From Camellia lanceoleosa (lineage: Eukaryota > Streptophyta > Magnoliopsida > Ericales > Theaceae), in the NCBI GenBank assembly GCA_025200525.1, contig CM045762.1:129259679-129323678 (forward strand): DNA of 64,000 nucleotides, written 5' to 3'. Of the stretch, positions 57,601-64,000 are shown in pieces. Both the position numbers and the translations under genes were made by a program. A model generated the notes under the pieces. That model saw only the letters and a list, made by a program, of their open reading frames with translations, ran no database searches and was not told the origin of the DNA. How positions within the stretch are numbered: the stretch's first letter is position 1; each line of letters begins with the position of its first letter.

Positions 57601-60600
57601 TGAGCTTAGCCCCATTCAACTTTTCACTAAAGAAGGCGATTTTCCTTCTTGGCCAAGGACACCTCCAATGCCCATTCCCGAGGCATCACAATCAAGCTCA
57701 AAGGTCTTGTCAAACTTCGTGGCACCAAAATTAGAGCTTCAAGAACCACCTCTTTAATAGTTGGAAGTTATCAACGACTTCCTTCCTCTATTCAAAAGTC
57801 TTAAGCTTGAGAATGTTGGTTAAAGGGCAGCAAGGCTACTAAAGTTACGGATAAACCGCTCACGTATGTAGCCAACCATGAAAAATCCTCACTTCATGGA
57901 TACTAGAGGAGGAGTAGCCATTCCATTAATCGCTTGACCTTCTCCATGTCCATAAGCACCCATGGAAGAAACAACATAACCTAAGAAAATGACTTGATCC
58001 ACAAAGAAGGTCCATTTCTTGGTGCCATAGAACTTTTCTCGCCCAAAAGCTTGAAGACTTGCCGGAGGTGGCACAAATGCTCTTCCAAACTTCAACTATA
58101 GATCAAGATATCATCAAGTAAACCACAACACAAACACCCAAAAGTGGTAGCAACATTTGTGTTATCACCATCATAAAAGTATTTACGATAAGTAAGCCCG
58201 TATGCACCACAAGTCACTTAAATAGTCCATTAGGTGTTTTAAAAGCCGCTTCCACTCATCATCCGCCTAATGCAGATTTGAAGATAACCGCTTCTAAAGA
58301 TCAATCTTAGAAAACACCTTGAACCGCAAGGCAATCCAATATATCATCCAATCTTGGAATTGGAAAGTGATATTTGATTATGATCTTGTTAATTGCTCGG
58401 CAATCCACACACATACACCATGAACCATCCTTCTTAGGTGCCAAAAGAGCTCAAACACCACAAGGACAAAGTCTCTACTAATATACCCTTTAGCCAAATG
58501 CTCTTCTACTTAGAAGTTGCAACTCCTCTTTCTCCTTTGGAGACATGCAATAAGTAGGTTTATTTGGAAGCACCGACTGGTACCAAATCAATATGATCTT
58601 GATGTCCCACATAGAGGCAAATCGAAAGGAAGCTCTTAGGGAAAGACATCAACATACTCTTCCAAAAGAGTAGTCACATCAACCTCTTCTTTAGTAGCAA
58701 CCATGTGCACAATCAGAACCAATCAAGACAATCCTAAAATCCCAACTCTTTTCTAAAAACCCTTGAAGAAAGTAAGGTATTAGAACTAAAAGTTGGCTTG
58801 GCAGCAACCTTCTTTCATAGGAAGCAATGTAATGTGGCATCGCCATCGCCATTGCCATCGCCAATCATCCACGATGCTGCTCAAACAACATCACCGCTTA
58901 TTGCAGTCACAACCACCACAGTTGCATCGACCTCATCCGCCACCACCACCATCAAAAGAAAGAGAAAGAGGGGAAAAAAGTAGAAATGAGGAAGTGACTG
59001 AGAGATGGCTTTGTCTCTAAAAGAGAGTGAGAAAGAAGAAAGAGAGAGAAGACGGAGGATTGAGGTGGGGAGACGAGTAGGTGAGAAGTCAATTCTATGA
59101 CTTGGGAAGAGTGAAAGTTTTGTATTAAAGATACAAAACAATTGGAATGAAAAAATATTGAAAATTGAAATAATGAGGCCTCTACTGTTTAATTTTCCCA
59201 AGCAAGTAAATCCTACACAATTGTTGAAGCACGATATATATTGTCAGGGGTTAGGCAAATATTTTTTCATTAAGCCCAACATCTGACCAAAATCAAAGAA
59301 AAATAATGATTCACAACCGCAGCTAACCAAGTAGATGGGCAAAACTATCTATGCCATAGTTGGGCCGGGCGGTTCACAGTTATTCGGATTTTTGAACAAT
59401 CCTAACTAATGGTGATCAGCCCTAATTTGTATACTAGAAGATGGGAACAAATGGTAAATTTCTTTGATAAGGGTACTTCTGTAATTTAAAAGATTCTAGG
59501 TAATTGGTAATTTTATTAAATCCTAAGTCCTTTTCTTATTTTGAATATATTTGACCTAATTGATTTGGGAAATCTTTCCAAATAAAAATTTAGAAAATCT
59601 TAAAATAGTAGGAGAGCCTAAAACTTTTAAATAAGCTAGCCTTGCAGAAACATTTATATAAGTTTTGACTGATAACACTTAAATTTTACTTTCTGTTAAA
59701 CTCTTCTACGGACAATCCTAGAAGGCCTTGAACAATCCTCTTTGTCCACAAAAACAGCGAGTTTAACCTTTTGCTTTTAGTCCTAAAGCAGCTGTAAATC
59801 TCAGCCAATTTAACCCTGATTTTACTTTCCCAACCACAATGCCCAAGAATTAAAGTCCCTAACTCATTAAAGCTGGCAGTGGGACATCCTAAAATGCTTG
59901 ATTAAATTCCTTTCCAGCATAAAAACAGCAACGATAACTACATAAGATCAGGCAGAGAAATTTTATACTACTTTTGCTAATAAGCTGAAATAAAACTAGC
60001 ATGCATCCAAAGGTAAATACATGAGCCAATAACTTCAAAATTCAGCAGGATAAGGAAAGACAGTAAAAAAGAAGGCATTTTAAATGGGAAAAATAAATGA
60101 AAATCTGATAATGCAGCACTTGAATTCAAGCCAACAAAGACTTAAACCTCAACTCCCACCTAAAACCACTTAAAAACAAAATATTATATACATATACATA
60201 TATATTTGATATCTAGAAGACTTTCATACACATATATATTTAAGGAAAAAATATATATGATGAATACATGGATTACTGTAAGCATCTATAACCATCAAGT
60301 AGAAGAATAAAAGACTTTCCAGCTAGCAAAAAGCAGTTTTATAACTAGAGATAACCTTCAGCCTCTACATATTTTCGTAAAAAAGGAAACAACTTGCTAA
60401 AACGAAATATTCATCACCTTTTATCTTCCAAGTCCCTATCAAGATCCATTAGCCTGATTTTATGCGATTTAGAGGTTCAAAGCAACTTCATTGCTCAATG
60501 GAGTACTTGGAAGAGACCCTAAATTATGCCTTGCAAAAAGATTTTGAATCATTGAATCTCTTTCATTACTCAAGGAGACATGGGCCTGGAGCCAAAAAAA

Positions 60601-61282
60601 TAAGATCCAATTAGTAAAAATGCCATATCTATTGGATCTCTTGTAGTTACCAAAATGCGCTTAGATTCTAGAAAATTACTTCATGCCTCAGTTTGAAGCT
60701 TGCTGATATCCCAGATATATTCATTAATTTTCTTCCTAAGCAAAGAACTTTTTGTCTCTGTGTCATTCACTTCCTCTCCCACTTGTTAATTTTATATTCT
60801 GATTCTGTAATCTTTACATCAAACTTGATTTTCCATTCCTCCAACTGTTCATCTGTGTCTGGCAAATAATATAATACTATAAGAACATTTAAATTGAAGA
60901 TTTAAATAATGGTTGCTATTCACAACAACTAGAGAGTGCCCACAGAAATGAAAATTCAGATGATAAGCATCAGCACCATACAAAGAGACACGATGGTGAA
61001 ATGACATAATAATTGAGACTAGTATGGTGAAATTAACATAATAATTCAATTGTTTAGCAGACCTTGATTCTCCTCAGCAAGAGCTGCAAATTGTTTCTCC
61101 TTTTCCTAACAAAGTGCTTCTCTTAGCAGTCTTGGTTGATATCTGATCCTCAAGTTGCAAATCTTTTAATGTCACTTCATTGTGTTGATCTTAGCATCCA
61201 CATTTTGAATGCTTCTTTCCAGCTCCTGTATTTGACTTTTTAATGCTTCTGTTTCTCTTGATCCTGAGATATGCTTTCCAAG
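39449..61282 (-). CDS. RAD50: RAD50, partial gene, right copy (11 exons seen, includes zinc hook)
   Basis: Eleven minus-strand exons run in protein order: 61063-61282, 60680-60858, 60418-60585, 53962-54067, 53766-53873, 53453-53664, 53234-53326, 40782-40909, 40028-40142, 39778-39907 and 39449-39656. The first seven duplicate the exons at 7958-16159. The last four continue them in phase through the zinc hook CPCC into the returning coiled coil. The 12.3-kb intron between 53234 and 40909 contains gypsy B and element G. The C-terminal half (signature and Walker B motifs) should follow below 39449 but is not found down to the gap. Several exons carry indels, and one acceptor is lost. Identity is certain; function is not. 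Confidence 0.9.
39778..39907 (-). CDS. RAD50: RAD50 zinc-hook exon (CPCCERPF)
   Basis: This exon encodes [20 protein letters not shown] then [27 protein letters not shown] is the C-x2-C zinc hook at the tip of the coiled coil, through which two RAD50 molecules join by shared zinc. The acceptor CAG is at 39908-39910 and the donor GTTGAT starts at 39777. It is open with matching phases on both sides. Confidence 0.95.
40028..40142 (-). CDS. RAD50: RAD50 exon before the zinc hook ([15 protein letters not shown]...)
   Basis: The exon is 115 nt: two bases completing a Ser codon, then [20 protein letters not shown] through [10 protein letters not shown] and AG. The acceptor CAG is at 40143-40145 and the donor GTATTT starts at 40027. 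It joins KDMD-S on one side and S-KYNIADG on the other. Confidence 0.93.
40782..40909 (-). CDS. RAD50: RAD50 exon ([19 protein letters not shown]...)
   Basis: The exon is 128 nt and encodes [20 protein letters not shown], then [22 protein letters not shown]. The acceptor CAG is at 40910-40912 and the donor GTGAGC starts at 40781. Its leading G pairs with the AG of exon 53234-53326 (or 7958-8050). No further RAD50 exon is found between 40910 and 41400. Confidence 0.93.
40910..41400. other. RAD50 intron, no further exon
   Basis: AT-rich intron sequence, ending in a poly-T run (41364-41381) and the CCTAG target of element G. A short open minus-strand piece at 41285-41353 does not resemble RAD50. 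Confidence 0.5.
41401..41627 (+). repeat. 5' LTR of element G
   Basis: 227 bp, TGATGCAGTAG to GATTGCATTA. Confidence 0.85.
41456..41465 (+). promoter_or_regulatory. TATA box of the element G 5' LTR
   Basis: CTATAAATAG in the LTR. It is conserved at 44004-44013 and 44221-44230. Confidence 0.55.
43949..44163 (+). repeat. Middle LTR of element G, 3'-truncated
   Basis: It begins TGATGTAGTAG after the purine tract and stops at TTGCTTATG, missing the last 10 bp (GATTGCATTA). TC and then a complete LTR follow. Confidence 0.85.
44166..44390 (+). repeat. Outer 3' LTR of element G
   Basis: 225 bp and complete, ending GATTGCATTA and followed by the CCTAG target duplication. Confidence 0.85.
44554..44738 (-). 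repeat. 3' LTR of gypsy B
   Basis: 185 bp with TGATG/CATCA ends; the polypurine tract CGAGTGGGAGAGTA lies directly above it. Confidence 0.88.
45000..45850 (-). pseudogene. Gypsy B integrase
   Basis: Core and zinc-binding pieces: [30 protein letters not shown] (45199-45300) and [13 protein letters not shown]...[11 protein letters not shown] (45599-45847). Strongly frameshifted. This supplies the integrase part that is cut by the window edge in A. Confidence 0.75.
45907..47300 (-). pseudogene. Gypsy B reverse transcriptase and RNase H
   Basis: The same motifs as in [14 protein letters not shown] and TDHEVLKYI in RNase H (45907-46272), [13 protein letters not shown] and [14 protein letters not shown] in RT. 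The catalytic box reads YFDS. The amino-acid sequence is nearly that of A. Confidence 0.85.
47380..48180. mobile_element. hAT-like TIR element (GAAGC family) in gypsy B
   Basis: Counterpart of 1998-2817, ends CTATGAAGCATGGACAC and GTGTCCGTGCTTCATAG. It is about 20 bp shorter through scattered small deletions. TGTAAG flanks both ends. Confidence 0.85.
48175..48522 (-). pseudogene. Gypsy B protease, catalytic Asp lost
   Basis: It has the same [13 protein letters not shown] change as A and the conserved [13 protein letters not shown] block. Confidence 0.8.
48532..49762 (-). pseudogene. Gypsy B gag
   Basis: Capsid and knuckle region as in A ([20 protein letters not shown] then shifted). The knuckle is broken by a deletion of about two bases in copy B (GTCCCGTTCACC where A has GTCCTGGTTCACC). 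Confidence 0.75.
50544..50710 (-). repeat. 5' LTR of gypsy B
   Basis: 167 bp. It is close to 5172-5338 but clearly diverged from its own 3' LTR. Confidence 0.88.
50711..51229. other. RAD50 intron, second copy of 5339-5864
   Basis: Matches the first copy with small indels and an altered (AAAT)n tract. No gene. Confidence 0.5.
51230..51535. mobile_element. Short MITE-like element, second copy
   Basis: Counterpart of 5865-6176. Flanks CTCAG and CTCAA. Confidence 0.45.
51607..52518. mobile_element. hAT-like TIR element, second copy of 6252-7228
   Basis: Target duplication CATGCTTT (51599-51606 and 52519-52526). The left TIR is reduced to CACGTTACGGACTT, and the element is 65 bp shorter, with many CG and repeat losses, including the palindrome. 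Confidence 0.85.
52527..53233. other. AT-rich RAD50 intron, second copy of 7237-7957
   Basis: The same diverged local duplications are present. No coding potential. Confidence 0.5.
53234..53326 (-). CDS. RAD50: RAD50 exon, second copy ([21 protein letters not shown]...)
   Basis: The same protein sequence and splice sites as 7958-8050, apart from a silent CCG/CCA codon difference. The next exon in protein order is 40782-40909, on the same strand across gypsy B and element G. Confidence 0.92.
53453..53664 (-). CDS. RAD50: RAD50 exon, second copy ([10 protein letters not shown]...)
   Basis: The protein is identical to 8177-8388, including the GC donor (GCAAGT) on the minus strand just below 53453. 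Confidence 0.92.
53766..53873 (-). CDS. RAD50: RAD50 exon, second copy of 8490-8597 with two compensating indels
   Basis: Also 108 nt, but it has lost one base in ACGCTC (to ACGCC) and gained one in ACGTTTT (to ACGCTTTT), so a middle stretch is out of frame. Both changes are beside CG. Confidence 0.85.
53962..54067 (-). CDS. RAD50: RAD50 exon, second copy of 8685-8787, +1 nt
   Basis: 106 nt where 105 fits. [15 protein letters not shown] is in frame here, unlike in the first copy. GATCGCTAC, however, is replaced by GATAAGCTAC, which shifts the RYMDAND part. Each copy is correct where the other is broken. Confidence 0.85.
54068..54637. other. RAD50 intron, second copy of 8788-9357
   Basis: Nearly identical to the first copy. 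No gene. Confidence 0.5.
54646..55491. mobile_element. hAT-like TIR element, second copy of 9366-10232
   Basis: Target duplication GTGAGGGT (54638-54645 and 55492-55499). TIRs and palindrome CGTGTCGACACG are intact; it is 21 bp shorter. Confidence 0.9.
55802..58833 (-). mobile_element. Truncated gypsy C, second copy
   Basis: LTR 55802-55979, integrase about 56100-57250, RNase H about 57400-57720, RT to about 58800, truncated at the same point as the first copy. It has many more small deletions, and most frames are shorter (for example the RT box reads ATCATCAAG where copy 1 has ATCATCGAAG). Confidence 0.88.
58834..60417. other. RAD50 intron, second copy of 13648-15279
   Basis: The same GCCATY hexamers, GA-rich tract and AT runs, with scattered indels. 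No gene. Confidence 0.5.
60418..60585 (-). CDS. RAD50: RAD50 exon, second copy of 15280-15450, three 1-nt losses
   Basis: 168 nt against 171. One base is lost from the T run at the donor side, one at CCTTGA (to CCTGA) and one at TTTGTGAGG (to TTTAGAGG). The amino-terminal two thirds ([18 protein letters not shown]...) is intact. Confidence 0.87.
60680..60858 (-). CDS. RAD50: RAD50 exon, second copy of 15544-15722, two compensating indels
   Basis: 179 nt as in the first copy, but with one C lost (TTCCCTC to TTCCTC) and one A gained (TTCTGCC to TTCATGCC), so the stretch between them is out of frame. Confidence 0.87.
61063..61282 (-). CDS. RAD50: RAD50 exon, second copy of 15931-16159, acceptor lost
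   Basis: 220 nt against 229. Missing bases include CG in CCTCGAAC and TTC in TTTTCGCAA. At the upstream end CCCGAAGCTGCGTG has become CCAAGCCGTG, which removes the CAG acceptor. As written this exon could not be spliced normally. Confidence 0.85.
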
Positions 61283-62975
61283 CCGTGAACAACCCCAAAT
61301 CAAAGAGAATGATAAGTTGGCAAAACTATTTTCCTTCAATTGAAAAGAAAATCATTTGTCTTTGCATTCAAAATACTATTTTGAGCATCTCGTTAATCTT
61401 CTTTTTTTTTCTTTTTTTGGGGAGGGGAAGAAAGCCAAAAATAAAGTACTTGAAAAACATTGAGCTGCCCAGAACTTAATGATTCAACCTTTATGCTTAG
61501 AATACAAATTAATATTAATGAGACAGAAAGTTGTTCATGTCCACTTTCGCACATTTGTGTGCAGAGTCATAGAAGAAAATGATAAGTGGATAGTTAATCC
61601 AACTAAGTTGCAAAACTAGTGAACTAAAATGAAGAGGTTTCTACAATCAACTAAGTTGCAAAACTAATGAACTAAAATGAAGGGTTTCTACAATCAAACT
61701 TGGATAGAATTCCAAAACTATGATCCCTAGGACTGTTAATAAAAGCAACTGATGGAGACTTGTTACAGTATCCTTCAGAGTTGCATAAAGGGCTAAAAAA
61801 ATGCTCCCAAGGTCCAGAGAACTGAGGACCATATGAAGTCCTTGCTTAACCAAAATTTCAGCCAAGCCAAGTCTTACATCATTTTATCTTAGTACAGAAC
61901 AGTGTCTGTTCAGATTAATTTTTTCTCTTGATGTTTTATTGATACCAATTGTATTTCACATGTCTCGTACACAGTGGATTTTCTTCATGCTAACGGGCCT
62001 TCATCTGCAGCCAGCCAATTTCCAGTGCCTTTAGATAAGTTTTATACTTCAGTTCAAAATATGTTGTTTCTAATGCTGGTTTTCGCCCTCGAAGTTACTA
62101 AGGAGAGCAGCCTACATATATCTGAACATGTTGAATCCATTGAGATTACCTACCAAAGTTACAAGTATGCCATGCAACTCAAACCCACAGATGATGCATT
62201 AGGGTTTTAGCTGTGATTGCATATGATGTAGAGCAGCCTATATAAATCTCTACATGCTTTTGAATCCAACAGAGATCAATTACCAAATTTATGAGTAGTT
62301 TAAGAGCTCACAATTGTGCCATGCAACCCAAACCCCACATCTTATGCATAAGGGATTTTAGCTGTGATTGTAACCTGACCTATATTCATCATATATCCAA
62401 ACTCCCCGCTAGAACCCCAGCCATCATCCTACCCTATAGGCCTTCAACACCACAGAACTCAATCAGCTACTCTTTGAAATTCAAGCAACAACATATTTTC
62501 TGATTCCAGCAACTCTTCACCTTCAATATAAGCATATCACAACCAAATTTCATCTACAACAAAACAGATTTGGGACTCTCTTGCTGAGTCTTTTTTCCCA
62601 TCAAAGTAATGTTTCTGTATGAATCATATGACAGAATTTTTGCCACAAAGTTGTATGGCCATTCGTCTGAATATCACAACACACTTTAAGAAATTGTGGG
62701 ATCAACTCTAGCAGCATCAACCCTTACTACTGATTTAGAACAGCAAAGCTAAATTGAGTAGAGTTTATCATTGCATCATTACTTTCTTACTAGGATTCCA
62801 CTTATGGGGCACTAAGGATTAAATTCTTGCTAGTGAGATTTTGCCTACAGCTGCTGATGTCTACTCCCACTTATTACGCCCCTCATTAGGCAAAGCTCCA
62901 CTACCTCATCTCTCACTTGCTGGGCAAAGCTCCACTGCCTCATCTCTCACTTCTTCGCTTGGTTTCTAGTAGTCA
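61283..62975. other. RAD50 intron and start of copia D, second copy of 16160-17916
   Basis: The poly-G tract is reduced to GGGGAGGGG. The tandem 49-bp duplication and the copia gag end (ending with the GCTGTGGT target) are kept. Confidence 0.5.
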
Positions 62976-62983
62976 GCTGTGGT

Positions 62984-64000
62984 CTAAGTTACACGGACAC
63001 TTAGTACGAGGATCGGGTGCGGTGCGATCTAGGGTTGACACTTCAAAATTAAAAATTAGGATTCGGATATGTATCCAAATTGGGATACGGGTACGGGGAT
63101 ACGTTAAATATATATATATATATATTTTAAATATAGTTATTAAGATGAGTTATATTATATAAATAACAAATAATTATTTTACATATATGTGTTTATTTAT
63201 TTTATTAACTAAGTTACACGGACGCGGGTCGGATACTTCAAAATTAAAATTAAGGATACGTGGATATGTGTCCAAATTTGATAACTGCACGGGATACGTT
63301 AAATATATATATATATATTTTTTAAATATAGTTATTAAGATGAGTTATATTATAAAATAACAAATAATTATTTTACATATATGTGTTTATTTATTTTTAT
63401 TAATATATATAATGTATATTATCTTATAAATATATTATATGTTATATAATAATTATTATATAATATCTATTGTATTATATAATTTTTTTAGATGAATAAT
63501 ACTACATATTATTATATTAATGTAATTTATACTATGTATTATATATTAATGTAAATGTAATATGAAGAATAATTTATAAAAATTATTATTATATATGATA
63601 TTTTAAAGAAATAATAATTAGATGTTTTTATTATATATGGTAAATTATAATTTATAAATTATATTTTATCATATAAATTATATTATATATATTATATATG
63701 GTAAATTATATTATATATATTATATATTATATATGATATATTATATATATCATATATGATCGATATACAGGCGGATAGAAAGATTGAGAGACTCGAGAGA
63801 GAGAGAGAGAGAGAAACAAGAGAGAGACGAGACTAAGAGGGAAGAGAGAGTGTTCAAACTAAGAGAGAGGCTAAGACGATCGAGCTCAGGATCAAATATA
63901 TTTTTTAAATATAGTTATTAAGATGAGTTATATTATATAAATAACAAATAATTATTTTACATATATGTGTTTATTTATTTTATTAATATATATAAGTATA
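62984..64000. mobile_element. hAT-like TIR element, second copy of 17925-19587, incomplete at window end
   Basis: Target GCTGTGGT at 62976-62983, TIR CTAAGTTACACGGAC at 62984. Unlike the first copy, it contains a second left end (CTAAGTTACACGGAC again at 63209) and a further repeat of the AT-rich body from about 63893. It runs off the window. Confidence 0.85.

Larger units (their letters stand above)
45393..64000 (+). repeat. Second copy of an 18.6-kb direct repeat (first copy from position 1)
   Basis: Positions 45393 to about 63180 correspond collinearly to 1 to about 18150 and continue in rearranged form to the window end. The coordinate offset falls steadily from 45392 at the left to 45059 at 62984, so this copy is about 330 bp shorter through many tiny deletions. 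All transposon insertions and their target duplications are shared. Confidence 0.95.

Noticed and set aside
1..64000. CRISPR arrays, bacterial operons, tRNA or rRNA genes
   Set aside because: The repeats are LTRs, TIRs and microsatellites; no spaced array or RNA gene is recognisable, and the window is plant nuclear DNA.

Overview
This is nuclear DNA from a flowering plant, most likely a eudicot. It is AT-rich and dense in Ty3/gypsy and Ty1/copia retrotransposons and in small terminal-inverted-repeat (TIR) elements. The only conserved host gene I recognise is RAD50, which encodes the coiled-coil ATPase of the MRE11-RAD50-NBS1 DNA-repair complex. It lies on the minus strand, split into small exons by introns that are several kilobases long and full of transposons.

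Layout: (a) 1-5338, the 5' part of a gypsy element (A, minus). (b) 7958-16159, seven RAD50 exons, with a truncated gypsy element (C, 10548-13647) and TIR elements in the introns; an eighth exon lies at 29061-29166. (c) 17.6-23.7 kb, a dead copia element (D, plus) broken by three TIR elements, then a small LTR element (E, about 23860-27350) and a further TIR element. (d) 29629-29728, an assembly gap of exactly 100 N. (e) 30-39 kb, a TIR element, a copia element with both LTRs (F, 31456-36647, minus) and a copia fragment. (f) 39449-40909, four RAD50 exons including the zinc hook. (g) 41401-44390, a small LTR element with three LTRs (G). (h) 44554-50710, gypsy element B with both LTRs. (i) 45393 to the window end, a second copy of 1 to about 18.6 kb, including the RAD50 exons and every transposon insertion.

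The RAD50 exons encode the N-terminal coiled-coil arm, the zinc hook and the start of the returning arm: about 590 residues in the middle of a protein of roughly 1300. Both ATPase halves are missing. In protein order the exons run 29.1 kb, 16.2-8.0 kb (or the second copy, 61.3-53.2 kb), then 40.9-39.4 kb. This order is collinear only if the sequence right of the gap is placed before the sequence left of it, with the two repeated copies overlaid. The 18-kb direct repeat is therefore explained at least as well by two overlapping, unmerged contigs or haplotigs joined across the 100-N gap as by a true tandem duplication. The copies differ mainly by short indels, often at CG dinucleotides and homopolymers, and several of these break RAD50 exons in one copy but not the other. 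That looks like sequence error rather than gene decay.

The most distinctive mobile component is a group of 0.8-1.7-kb non-autonomous elements with 8-bp target-site duplications (hAT-like). Their TIRs resemble CTATGTTACACGGACTC or CTATGAAGCAYGGACAC. The first type carries a GTGTCGACAC palindrome near one end. They sit inside RAD50 introns, gypsy element A/B and copia element D. No autonomous transposase for them is visible here. I see no tRNA, rRNA, CRISPR or organellar sequence.
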